Shown: positions 7,692 through 15,758, counted from the stretch's first letter. The stretch is 17,774 nt of DNA from an uncultured Lachnospiraceae bacterium (GCA_910585395.1 CAJUCK010000037.1:7689-25462), one strand, 5' to 3'. Made by a program: numbers and translations. The notes: generated by a model not told the origin, from the sequence alone.

Positions 7692-10112
7692 ATGAAGATT
7701 AAGAGAGTGGAATGCCAGCAGTTTGCAGGTCTTATAAACCAAAAGAAGGATTTTCATGATGGGCTGAATCTGGTTGTTGGAGATAATGAAAGCGGAAAAA
7801 GCACAATAGTGGATCTAATCTGTCATCTATTGTTTCAAAATGTCAAACTTGACGGCAGAAAAGATGCTGAATTTATAGATAAATATTTTCCTAAAAAAGT
7901 AAAAGGGCCTCAGGGAGATGTGGTTGACGGAACACTTACGTTTGAGACAGAGAATGGAATATTCAGCCTGTCCAAAGAGTGGGAGAAGAAAAATGGTTTC
8001 TGCAGACTGACTATGCCAGACGGAACCAGCATACGGTCTGCGGATGAGATTCACAGAGTATTGGCAGAAGAGCTGAGCCATGGCGCTGGAATTTTCCACG
8101 AAATTGTCTTTGTGTCTCAAAAACGCCAGCAGAACATGGTAGAGAGCATTATGAAACAGATTTCAGGCAGAAAGGAAGAGCGGCTTTCTATCGCAAGGGC
8201 AGACCTTACATCGGCGGTTACCCAGGCAGCTCTGGAAACTGGAGGTGTTTCTCTGGAAAAGTTGGAGACTCAGCTGAAAGCAATGCTTGTAATGTATGGG
8301 GAGGACTGGGATTTTGAAGCGGACCTTCCCAGGGGCGGAGTGAAAAGAGGCATCAGCCATAAGTGGAACAGTGCCTTGACGAAAGAGGCGAGGGCAGGGA
8401 AAAAAGCAGTGATACTCAGAGCTTATTATAAGATGAAAGAAATAGAAAAAGCTCAGTCCGATGCAGAGGATGCGGAGAAGAGGGTGGAACTTGTAAAAGC
8501 CAGGATAAGCGCTGCTGCTGAAGAGAAAAAAGCGGCAGAAGAGAGGCGAAAGAAGTTTCAGAATTACAGAAGTGTTCTAGGACAGATTTCTCTGCTTAAG
8601 AGCCGCATTATGGAGCAGCAGCAGGCGCTGGCGGAGCAGGAAGAAGCTTTGATGAAATGGCCTGAGTACAGGAGAGACATACATACGGCCAAAGAGCTAA
8701 GGAAAAAACTTCAGCAGGCAAAGATACATGCCCTGTACAAGAAGGTAGAAAAAATCCACAAAGAATGGTGGAAAGAGAAAAAGAAACTTGCTGAACTTAT
8801 GCCTGTAAACGCAGAGGATATCAGAAATATCAGGAAGCTGCAGCAGGAGTATTCCAGGATAGAGGCACAAATTTCAGGTTTGAATCTAACTGCCAGAATC
8901 AGACAGCTGGGCTCCCAGCCAGTTGAAATCCATTCCTTGTCCACGGGAGAAAGTCTTCCAGTTATGGACGGAGAACTTACAATTACAGAGGCAGTGGAAC
9001 TTACAATTCCAGAGATATTTGAGATGCAGTTAATGCCAAAAGGAACAGACCTGGATGCAGTAAACAGCAGTCTTAATCATATCCGCCAGGAGATAACGGC
9101 AGTTTTTGCGGGGTATCAGGCAGACAGCATTGAGGATTTGGAACATCAGCAGACAGAATATGAGAATCTCAAAAGACAGGTTCAGATACTTGAAAATAAT
9201 TATACCGCTTATTTGGAGGGGTGGACCTTTGAAGAGCTTTGGCAGGCAGAAGCGGAGATTCCGCCGGACCTTGAGACCGAACAGGAGATCACACTCTGCA
9301 TTGAGAAGCTGTGCAGAACCAGATCTCTGGAAAGATTTATAGGAGCTATGGAATCTTCTGTCCTGCAGTATTGTACCAGATATGGAACAGAAGATAAGCT
9401 GCGGGCTTCCATACAGGAAGTGAAAGCTCAAATTCAGAGGAATCAGGATCAATGGAAATCATTGGAGGAGATTCCGCAGGAATACAGAGAGATTGCAGAT
9501 CCAGAAGCATATAATTCCTGGCTGGAGAAAACGGAGGCAGATTGTGAAGCACAGCTTGGCAGGACAGCAGAAGATCTGCGGGAGACAGAGATGAATCTGG
9601 GAGAAAAGTCAGCAGAAGAATACGCAGAGGAATTCATACAGGCAGAAACAGAATTTCAGGAGAAAAAAGCCATGTATGGGCATTGGAAGCATGTTTATGA
9701 AGAATTCAGAAATCTTAAGGAATCTTTTTATGAAAATCCTATGCAGGATGTGGAAGAAAAGTTCAGAGAATATCTGTCAGTGATTTCAGATGGAGATGTA
9801 TCATTGCTTTCTATGGATGGTGAGATGTCAGTGGAGCTTGCCAGTGGAAATCATGCTCTGACCTATGATATTTTATCGGAGGGGACGAGAGAGACTGTTT
9901 CCCTTGCTTTCCGGCTGGCAATGCTCGAACATATGTACCCACAAGGGGGAGGGCTTGCTGTATTTGACGATCCTTTTACCGATATGGATCAAAGCCGGGT
10001 TCGTCAGTCCTGCAGGCTCATTGAAAAGTATGCAGAGAAAAATCAGGTCATTTTTACCACCTGTGACGAAAAGTATCTAGGCATGATGTCAGGTCATGTA
10101 ATTCAGATGTGA
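7692..10112 (+). CDS. Coiled-coil AAA/ABC-type ATPase, SbcC/Rad50/YhaN-like
   Basis: This SMC-like ATPase is the expected partner of the upstream phosphoesterase in processing DNA ends or secondary structures. Walker A is GDNESGKST (residues 30-38). A Q-loop-like FVSQKRQQN lies near residue 140. Long charged coiled-coil segments occupy roughly 250-390 and 460-690. An ABC signature-like LSEGTRE is at 728-734, and Walker B with D-loop is AVFDDPFTDMD (D759, D760). At 806 aa it is shorter than typical SbcC and nearer YhaN. No CxxC zinc hook is visible; the coiled coil is instead broken by a short beta-rich segment at about 397-455. The switch position reads FTTCDEKY rather than a histidine. The start follows AAGGAG at 9-10 nt. 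The family is certain, the exact subfamily less so. Confidence 0.92.
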   Translation: MKIKRVECQQFAGLINQKKDFHDGLNLVVGDNESGKSTIVDLICHLLFQNVKLDGRKDAEFIDKYFPKKVKGPQGDVVDGTLTFETENGIFSLSKEWEKKNGFCRLTMPDGTSIRSADEIHRVLAEELSHGAGIFHEIVFVSQKRQQNMVESIMKQISGRKEERLSIARADLTSAVTQAALETGGVSLEKLETQLKAMLVMYGEDWDFEADLPRGGVKRGISHKWNSALTKEARAGKKAVILRAYYKMKEIEKAQSDAEDAEKRVELVKARISAAAEEKKAAEERRKKFQNYRSVLGQISLLKSRIMEQQQALAEQEEALMKWPEYRRDIHTAKELRKKLQQAKIHALYKKVEKIHKEWWKEKKKLAELMPVNAEDIRNIRKLQQEYSRIEAQISGLNLTARIRQLGSQPVEIHSLSTGESLPVMDGELTITEAVELTIPEIFEMQLMPKGTDLDAVNSSLNHIRQEITAVFAGYQADSIEDLEHQQTEYENLKRQVQILENNYTAYLEGWTFEELWQAEAEIPPDLETEQEITLCIEKLCRTRSLERFIGAMESSVLQYCTRYGTEDKLRASIQEVKAQIQRNQDQWKSLEEIPQEYREIADPEAYNSWLEKTEADCEAQLGRTAEDLRETEMNLGEKSAEEYAEEFIQAETEFQEKKAMYGHWKHVYEEFRNLKESFYENPMQDVEEKFREYLSVISDGDVSLLSMDGEMSVELASGNHALTYDILSEGTRETVSLAFRLAMLEHMYPQGGGLAVFDDPFTDMDQSRVRQSCRLIEKYAEKNQVIFTTCDEKYLGMMSGHVIQM

Positions 10113-10175
10113 TATCTGGCAAGGGGAAGTTTAAGGTAAGAAGACGGGATGGAATATAGGAAAATCAGCTGCAGT

Positions 10176-10220
10176 AAAACCGGAGCGAATCTGTGAAAGA
10201 AACAGATTCGCTCCGGTTTT
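10176..10220. terminator. Bidirectional intrinsic terminator between convergent genes
   Basis: A perfect 19-bp inverted repeat, AAAACCGGAGCGAATCTGT (10176-10194) and its complement (10202-10220), encloses a 7-nt loop. The stem begins with AAAA and ends with TTTT, giving a U-tract on either strand. It lies between the ATPase stop (10112) and the htpG stop (10242), so it can end both transcripts. Confidence 0.92.
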
Positions 10221-10241
10221 GAATAACAGAAAATGAAAGCT

Positions 10242-12269
10242 TTATTTTGCCAGCAGAAGCATAATCTGATTGCTTCTGGCAATGAATTTGCTCATGGCAT
10301 CCGGTGAGAGCGGGTGATTGCTGAGAAGCGCCAGATCGTAGAGCTGTTCACAGAATGCAGGAACATGCTCAGAGTCTTTGTTTTCCAGGATATATGTGAC
10401 AAGTTTATTGTTGGCGTTTAAGATCAATGTCTGGTCACCGCCGAACATGGAGGAATCCATACCAGCCATGCCGTACATTTTCATCATGTCCTGCATCCGC
10501 CGTCCCTCTTCAGAGAGTGTGATAACAGAAGAGATCTCTGGATTTTTCAATTTTTCCACAGATACTTTCAGGTTCTCATTGTTCAGGGCCTTGCGGAAGG
10601 TTTCTGTCAGGGTGTCGGCAGCTTCTTTTAATTCTTCTTCTGGCACTTCCTCTTTCATAGAATCAGTGAGGTCAGCGTCAATGCGGACGAAACGGATCTT
10701 CTCATTTCTGCGTTCCAGCTGAGTGATGAAGGAGGTGTCAATGTTGTGGTCCAGAATTACAGCGTCCATACCTTGTTCTTTGAACATATTGATATACTGG
10801 CCCTGCTGCTGTGTGTCAGTGACATAATAGACTGGTCTGCGGCTGTCTTTTTCACCCTCAGTTTCATTTGGAGCGTCTGTATTATCGGAAGTCTCTGCGT
10901 TATCAGAAGCGTTTTCAGCTTCAGAACTGCTGTCCTCGGATTCAGGTTTTTCATTTTCCACTTTCAGGCATTCTGGCAGTGTCAGGTATTTGTCATCCAG
11001 ATTTTTGAACAGAATATAGTCGTTCATTTTGTCACAGAATTTTTCATCTTTCAGGCATCCGAATTTAATAAAGGGGCTGATGTCGTCCCAATATTTTTCA
11101 TAAGATTCCTTGTCTGTCTTACACATCCCGCTTAATTTATCAGCAACTTTTTTCGTGATGTAATCAGAGATTTTCTTTACAAAACCATCATTTTGCAGCG
11201 CGCTTCGAGACACATTGAGCGGAAGGTCCGGACAGTCAATGACGCCTTTTAGCAGCATCAGAAATTCTGGAATTACTTCTTTGATGTTGTCTGCAATAAA
11301 TACCTGGTTGTTGTACAACTTGATGGTTCCCTCAATAGAATCATATTCGGTATTGATTTTGGGGAAATACAAGATTCCTTTCAAGTTGAAAGGATAGTCC
11401 ATGTTCAGATGAATCCAGAACAGCGGCTCTTTGTAATCCTGGAATACCTTTCGGTAGAGGGCAGTGGGGCGCTTTACAATTTTTGCTTTCTCTGTGCGTG
11501 GAGAAACTTCCACCTGTTCCTTGGTGCCGTCTTCATTTTCTTTTTCCTCGAATTTGGCTTCTTCTACAATGGTTTCAATAACCTTGTCTTTCTCTGTTAC
11601 CTCGTCTGCCGGTATCGTTTCATATTCTTCTTCTGCATGTTCCTTTGACAGATAGATGGCGGTCGGCATGAAAGAGCAGTATTTCTCAATTACTTCCTTT
11701 GCCCGGTATTCGTTGGCAAATTCCAGGCAGTCTTCGTTGAGGAATAAAGTAATTTCTGTACCAACAGTGGTTTTAGAGCCGTCCTTCATGTCAAATTCGG
11801 TGCCGCCGTCGCATTCCCAGTGGACAGGAACTGCGTCCTTTTGATAAGACAGGGAGTCAATGTGAACTGCGTCGGCAACCATAAACGCAGAATAGAAGCC
11901 CAGGCCGAAATGACCGATAATCTGTTCTTCGCTTGCCTTATCCTTATATTTTTCCAGGAAATCAGTGGCGCCAGAGAAAGCGATCTGGTTAATATATTCT
12001 TCTACTTCGTCAGCAGTCATTCCCAAACCATTGTCGATAAATTTCAGAGTTTTGTCTTCTGGATTTACCAGAATCTGAATCTTAGGCTCATAGTCTGCGG
12101 GAAGTTCATATTCTCCTATCAGATCCAGTTTCTTTAACTTAGTGATGGCGTCGCAGCCATTGGAAATTAATTCACGATAGAAAATATCGTGGTCAGAATA
12201 CAGCCATTTCTTTATAATGGGAAAAATATTATCGCTGTTGATGGAAAGATTTCCGTGTTTGTTGCTCAT
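10242..12269 (-). CDS. htpG: HtpG, Hsp90-family molecular chaperone
   Basis: This is a cytosolic ATP-dependent dimeric chaperone. The GHKL ATPase domain (about 1-210) shows YRELISNGCDAI (E33, N37), FIDNGLGM (D79) and GHFGLGFYSAFMV (119-131). The middle domain carries PLFWIHLNMDYPFNLKGIL (282-300) and LNVSRSALQ with the ATP-contacting R355. The C-terminal dimerisation domain ends near NHPLSPDAMSKFIARSNQI. At 675 aa it is longer than the usual 620-640, because of a charged segment at 212-260 and a Ser/Glu/Asp/Asn-rich insert at about 437-478. The WTKxP-type region usually seen at the N/M junction appears missing around residues 262-275. AAAGGAG lies 9 nt before the ATG. A sigma-A promoter and a CIRCE operator sit upstream, so HrcA-controlled heat-shock expression is likely. 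Confidence 0.97.
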   Translation of the reverse strand: MSNKHGNLSINSDNIFPIIKKWLYSDHDIFYRELISNGCDAITKLKKLDLIGEYELPADYEPKIQILVNPEDKTLKFIDNGLGMTADEVEEYINQIAFSGATDFLEKYKDKASEEQIIGHFGLGFYSAFMVADAVHIDSLSYQKDAVPVHWECDGGTEFDMKDGSKTTVGTEITLFLNEDCLEFANEYRAKEVIEKYCSFMPTAIYLSKEHAEEEYETIPADEVTEKDKVIETIVEEAKFEEKENEDGTKEQVEVSPRTEKAKIVKRPTALYRKVFQDYKEPLFWIHLNMDYPFNLKGILYFPKINTEYDSIEGTIKLYNNQVFIADNIKEVIPEFLMLLKGVIDCPDLPLNVSRSALQNDGFVKKISDYITKKVADKLSGMCKTDKESYEKYWDDISPFIKFGCLKDEKFCDKMNDYILFKNLDDKYLTLPECLKVENEKPESEDSSSEAENASDNAETSDNTDAPNETEGEKDSRRPVYYVTDTQQQGQYINMFKEQGMDAVILDHNIDTSFITQLERRNEKIRFVRIDADLTDSMKEEVPEEELKEAADTLTETFRKALNNENLKVSVEKLKNPEISSVITLSEEGRRMQDMMKMYGMAGMDSSMFGGDQTLILNANNKLVTYILENKDSEHVPAFCEQLYDLALLSNHPLSPDAMSKFIARSNQIMLLLAK

Positions 12270-12335
12270 AAAAGTACACTCCTTTGTTCTCTGTTATGTG
12301 ATACAGCTCATTATGTTTTATTTAATCTAAAAAAG

Positions 12336-12364
12336 ATTGTAATACCCAGTTTCCAAAAAGTCAA
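12336..12364 (-). promoter_or_regulatory. Sigma-A promoter of htpG
   Basis: On the minus strand, TTGACT (12364-12359), a 17-bp spacer and TACAAT (12341-12336) form a near-consensus promoter. The start point would fall near 12329, leaving an untranslated leader of about 60 nt. The -35 box begins 7 bp from the CIRCE element. Confidence 0.8.
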
Positions 12365-12371
12365 TAGCAAA

Positions 12372-12398
12372 TTAGCACTCCTTAAACATGAGTGCTAA
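12372..12398. promoter_or_regulatory. CIRCE element (HrcA operator)
   Basis: TTAGCACTC-N9-GAGTGCTAA is a perfect match to the CIRCE consensus, the operator bound by the heat-shock repressor HrcA. It lies in the htpG/DUF342 divergent region, immediately upstream of the htpG -35 box and about 70 bp upstream of the -35 box of the opposite promoter. Control of htpG is the obvious expectation; co-control of the divergent operon is possible. Confidence 0.97.
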
Positions 12399-12469
12399 CA
12401 AAAATCTGGAAAGCCAGGAAAATCAAGGGTTTTCGAAAATATTAAAAGTTTATAAACAAGCAAAGATTA

Positions 12470-12498
12470 TTGACAGTCTGGTACTTTTATCATAGAAT
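12470..12498 (+). promoter_or_regulatory. Sigma-A promoter of the DUF342/response regulator operon
   Basis: TTGACA (12470-12475), a 17-bp spacer and TAGAAT (12493-12498) give a strong promoter. The start would fall near 12505, some 30 nt before the ATG at 12535, with GAGGTG as ribosome binding site at 12525-12530. Confidence 0.82.
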
Positions 12499-12534
12499 AA
12501 AATGGCAGGATATTTCAAAGAGCAGAGGTGAACT

Positions 12535-14646
12535 ATGAAAAAGCAGTTGCTGAAAAAGTATGAATCCATGGGGTTTGATAAGGGGCAGATGGAGGAGATC
12601 CGCCAGGGAGTTGAGAAGGGTCTGGATGTGTCTTGGTATACTTCTGTAAATTATGACTGGTTTCAAATGGAAGAGATTAAGAAAGGGCTGGAGCGTGGGC
12701 TGGATGTCTCTGTCTATGCAAAGCCGGAGATTTCTTATGACCGGATGCGCCAGATTCGAAAGGGATTGAAAGAGGGGGTAGATCTGGCAGAATATCAGGA
12801 GTATGCAGCAGGATATCTGCGTCAGATCCGTAAGGCAAAGCAGGGAAATGTAAATATTTTTCCCTATATTAAGGAAGGATATGAACCTGACCAGTTAGAA
12901 GAAATTCGCCTGGCGCTGGAGCATAAAGCAGATGTAAGCTTGTATCTCATTAAAGAATTTTTAGGAGAATCGATTCGTGAAATTCGTCTGGGAGTAGAAG
13001 AGGGACTGGACGTATCTGTCTATGCTAAAATTAATTATGGCTGGCAGCAGATGCGTGAAATCCGTCTGGGACTAGAACGCCGGGTGGATGTTTCCGTTTA
13101 TGCAAAAGAATTGTACCGCTGGCAGCAGATGCGTGAAATCCGTCTGGGGATGGAAGAGGGGCTAGATGTCTCGGCATATAAGAGTATGATGTATTCTGCA
13201 AAAGAGATGGAACAGATTCGAAAGAAAATGATGAAACAGTCTGAGTTTCATGAAGATTTTCAGTTTGAAATGCTGGAACAACAGGCAAAGCTTGCGTCAG
13301 AATGCCTGGTAACAGTCAGTCAGGATAAGATGGAGGCATATGTAACTTTGGAAAAAGGCTCCTGCAAAACAAAAAATGAAATTATGCGGCTTCTGGCAAA
13401 GGAGAACGTTGTTTTTGGGATTAAGCAGGATGAAATAGAGAAACATATAAAAGCGTCAGATAAGGCAACTCAGCGATTTCTTGCAGCCGAAGGGATCAGA
13501 CCAGAGAGAGGCAAAGACGGTCATTATGAATTTTTTTTCCGGACAGGGATTCCGCAGATTCCTGCAATACGCGAGGATGGTTCCATTGATTATCAAAATA
13601 CCGTGTATTTTGAACAGGTGAAAGCTGGACAGGTTATTGCAGTATATCATGAGGCGCAACCGGGAATGGGCGGAAGGACTGTGGACGGCACAGAGCTTCC
13701 AGCTCAGGGAGGACAGGAAAAACATATTCTGAAAGGAAGAGGTTTTTTGCTCTCCCAGGATAAAAAAACTTATATTGCCAGAGAATCTGGCAAAATTGAG
13801 CTGAAAGATAACCGAATCACCATCCAGCCGCTTTTGGTGGTGAACGAGGTGACGATTTCTACTGGAAACCTGCGGTTTAACGGCAGCATCTGGGTGAGGG
13901 GAAATGTGGGAAGCGGGGTTGTGATACAGGCTAAGGACGAATTGATTATTGAGGGGAACGTGGAGGCTGCACGACTGCAGAGCGGCAGGAAAATTGTGAT
14001 AAAAAATGGAGTTTCCGGCGGCGGGCTTGCCATCATTGAATCGGCAGGAGATATTCACGGGAAATTTTTTGAGGGTGCGTCATTAACGGCAAATGACGGA
14101 ATTTATGCCAATTATGTGATGAATTGTAATATGATAGCAGGGAAAGAAATTGTTATTTCTGGGACCAGAGGAGCTATTATCGGCGGCAATGCGGCAGCTG
14201 TAAATGGCATAGATGCTCACCATATCGGCAATCGTGCCGGGCTTCCCACCAATATTTCTCTTGGCGTCAGCCAGGCAATGATTGAGAAGGAAGAGGAAGC
14301 AGAAATAAAATTAAAGAAACTTCAGTCAGAGCTGAAAATATTTGAAGAGGCTTATAAAAATCTGCAGAAACAGTATCCGCCAGAAATACGCAACGAGATG
14401 GAATTGTATCTTAAGGTGGAGCAGGCGACTTACATCAAGCGCAAGCAGATGGAACTGCAGATGGAACGGGCAAAAGAACTGGAGGAAAAGCACAGCAAAG
14501 CGAATGAGGCGAAAATGATCGTACATGGCATTCTGAATGCCGGGACTGTGGTACAGATGAATGGAATGCACTGGAGTGCGGCAAGTTCTGTGAAAAATGT
14601 TACTGTGCGCCTGTCATTGAAAGAAATTGGCGTATTTCGGAATTAA
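12535..14646 (+). CDS. DUF342/FapA-type polymer-like protein with N-terminal tandem repeats
   Basis: The 703-residue protein has three parts. Residues about 9-235 are eight degenerate 24-26-residue repeats plus a partial ninth, with the pattern QMREIRLGLExGLDVSVYAK. Residues about 250-580 match the DUF342/FapA family: PGMGGRTVDGTELPA is the typical signature, followed by a glycine-spaced beta-helix-like stretch (NLRFNGSIWVRGNVGSGVVIQA, DELIIEGNVEAARLQSGRKIVIKNG, IIGGNAAAVNGIDAHHIGN). Residues about 583-660 form a coiled coil, and a short beta tail ends the protein. There is no signal peptide or membrane segment, so it is cytoplasmic. FapA-family proteins have been linked to flagellar assembly or placement, but no flagellar gene is in view. 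It shares an operon with the response regulator 11 nt downstream. Function here is unknown. Confidence 0.9.
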   Translation: MKKQLLKKYESMGFDKGQMEEIRQGVEKGLDVSWYTSVNYDWFQMEEIKKGLERGLDVSVYAKPEISYDRMRQIRKGLKEGVDLAEYQEYAAGYLRQIRKAKQGNVNIFPYIKEGYEPDQLEEIRLALEHKADVSLYLIKEFLGESIREIRLGVEEGLDVSVYAKINYGWQQMREIRLGLERRVDVSVYAKELYRWQQMREIRLGMEEGLDVSAYKSMMYSAKEMEQIRKKMMKQSEFHEDFQFEMLEQQAKLASECLVTVSQDKMEAYVTLEKGSCKTKNEIMRLLAKENVVFGIKQDEIEKHIKASDKATQRFLAAEGIRPERGKDGHYEFFFRTGIPQIPAIREDGSIDYQNTVYFEQVKAGQVIAVYHEAQPGMGGRTVDGTELPAQGGQEKHILKGRGFLLSQDKKTYIARESGKIELKDNRITIQPLLVVNEVTISTGNLRFNGSIWVRGNVGSGVVIQAKDELIIEGNVEAARLQSGRKIVIKNGVSGGGLAIIESAGDIHGKFFEGASLTANDGIYANYVMNCNMIAGKEIVISGTRGAIIGGNAAAVNGIDAHHIGNRAGLPTNISLGVSQAMIEKEEEAEIKLKKLQSELKIFEEAYKNLQKQYPPEIRNEMELYLKVEQATYIKRKQMELQMERAKELEEKHSKANEAKMIVHGILNAGTVVQMNGMHWSAASSVKNVTVRLSLKEIGVFRN
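12559..13236 (+). repeat. Intragenic tandem repeat array, period 24-26 codons
   Basis: Each unit carries an amphipathic helix, (Q)M-x-x-I-(R/K)-x-G-(L/V)-x-x-G, then a (L/V)DVSxYA turn. About eight full units and a partial one are seen. Units 7 and 8 share an identical 31-nt tract (13040-13070 and 13118-13148, offset 78 nt), which points to recent internal duplication. Unit 4 is the most diverged. Confidence 0.88.
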
Positions 14647-14657
14647 GGAGGAGCATT

Positions 14658-15758
14658 ATGGATCGGAATAAGATATTGATTGTGGATGATTTAGAGAGCA
14701 ACCGCATAATTCTGGCAGAGATATTTCGCAAAGATTACCAGATTCTGCAGGCAGAAAGTACTGTGACAACACAGCGGATGCTGGAAAAATATGCCAGAGA
14801 AACAGCGGTGGTGCTGCTGGACTGGCATCTGTCAGGAGAAGACGGGAGCAAAATCTTAGAGTTGATGAAAAAAAGAGGATGGATGAATGACATTCCAGTA
14901 CTGATTGTCACGGCAGAACATTCTGCAGAAGTGGAGAAAAAATGTATACAGATGGGAGCGTCTGACTTAATCAGAAAGCCTTTTTACCCAGATGTAGTGA
15001 AAAACCGTGTTAATAATAATGTATCCCTCTATCAGCATAAGAACCAGATGGAAGAGAAGGTACAGGAACAGAATCAGATACTGCGCAAACAGTATACAGT
15101 GATGAAACGTCAGGCAGAAAAATTGAAAAAAGCAAATCAGAAAATGATTGATATTGTATGCAATATATTAGAGCATCATTACCCTGAATTTTCAGAAAAC
15201 ACACAGATTACCAGAGAAATTAGCAGAATTATTGGCAAGAATGTGCAGAAAAATTATCCAGAATATAAGCTGACAGACCAGGATGTGGAAGCCATTGCAG
15301 AATTATCATCTCTGCGGGATATTGGAAAGCTGTTAATTTCTGACCATGTTCTGTATAAGCCGGCAAAGCTCACAAAAGAAGAGGCAGAGTATATGAAATC
15401 TCATACCGCCAAGGGATGCGAGATTATGAGGATGATGAAGGATCTGCAGACTCCGGATTATCATAAGAAAAGCATGGAAATCTGCCGTTATCACCATGAG
15501 CGTTATGACGGAAGAGGATATCCAGAGGGGCTTAAAGGAGATGAAATACCTATCTCAGCGCAGATTGTATCTGTGGTGGATGCTTATCACGCGCTTATCA
15601 GCGAACGGATTTACAAGCGGGCGTATTCCAGAGAAGAAGCATATTACATGATTCTGGGAGGAGACTGCGGTATCTTTTCTCCGAAAATTATGGAGTGTTT
15701 CCGCATGTCTCGAAAAGAGATGGAGGGAATCAATACAGATGCGGAGGAAAGCGCTTAA
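14658..15758 (+). CDS. Response regulator with receiver and degenerate HD-GYP domain
   Basis: This is a two-component output protein. The receiver domain (1-120) has the acidic pair D10-D11, phospho-acceptor D55 (VVLLDWHLSG), T85 and K107 (RKPF). A coiled-coil linker at about 128-165 leads to an HD-GYP-like domain at about 165-360. That domain keeps HHERYDGRGYP (H279, H280, GYP 287-289), MKSHTAKG and VSVVDAYHAL. However, the defining HD dyad reads R220-D221 (SLRDIGK), and the later VxDxxDAL motif has His in place of the second Asp. HD-GYP domains degrade cyclic di-GMP; loss of the metal-ligand His suggests reduced or absent catalysis, or a binding role. AAGGAGG lies 7 nt before the ATG. No histidine kinase is in the window. 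Confidence 0.93.
   Translation: MDRNKILIVDDLESNRIILAEIFRKDYQILQAESTVTTQRMLEKYARETAVVLLDWHLSGEDGSKILELMKKRGWMNDIPVLIVTAEHSAEVEKKCIQMGASDLIRKPFYPDVVKNRVNNNVSLYQHKNQMEEKVQEQNQILRKQYTVMKRQAEKLKKANQKMIDIVCNILEHHYPEFSENTQITREISRIIGKNVQKNYPEYKLTDQDVEAIAELSSLRDIGKLLISDHVLYKPAKLTKEEAEYMKSHTAKGCEIMRMMKDLQTPDYHKKSMEICRYHHERYDGRGYPEGLKGDEIPISAQIVSVVDAYHALISERIYKRAYSREEAYYMILGGDCGIFSPKIMECFRMSRKEMEGINTDAEESA

Noticed and set aside
12430..12439. 10-bp palindrome TTTTCGAAAA in the divergent region
   Set aside because: It is short and AT-rich, in AT-rich intergenic DNA; too weak to call an operator alone.
13456..14058. 200-codon minus-strand open frame opposite the DUF342 gene
   Set aside because: It is the antisense shadow of a strong coding frame, with no ribosome binding site or recognisable motif.
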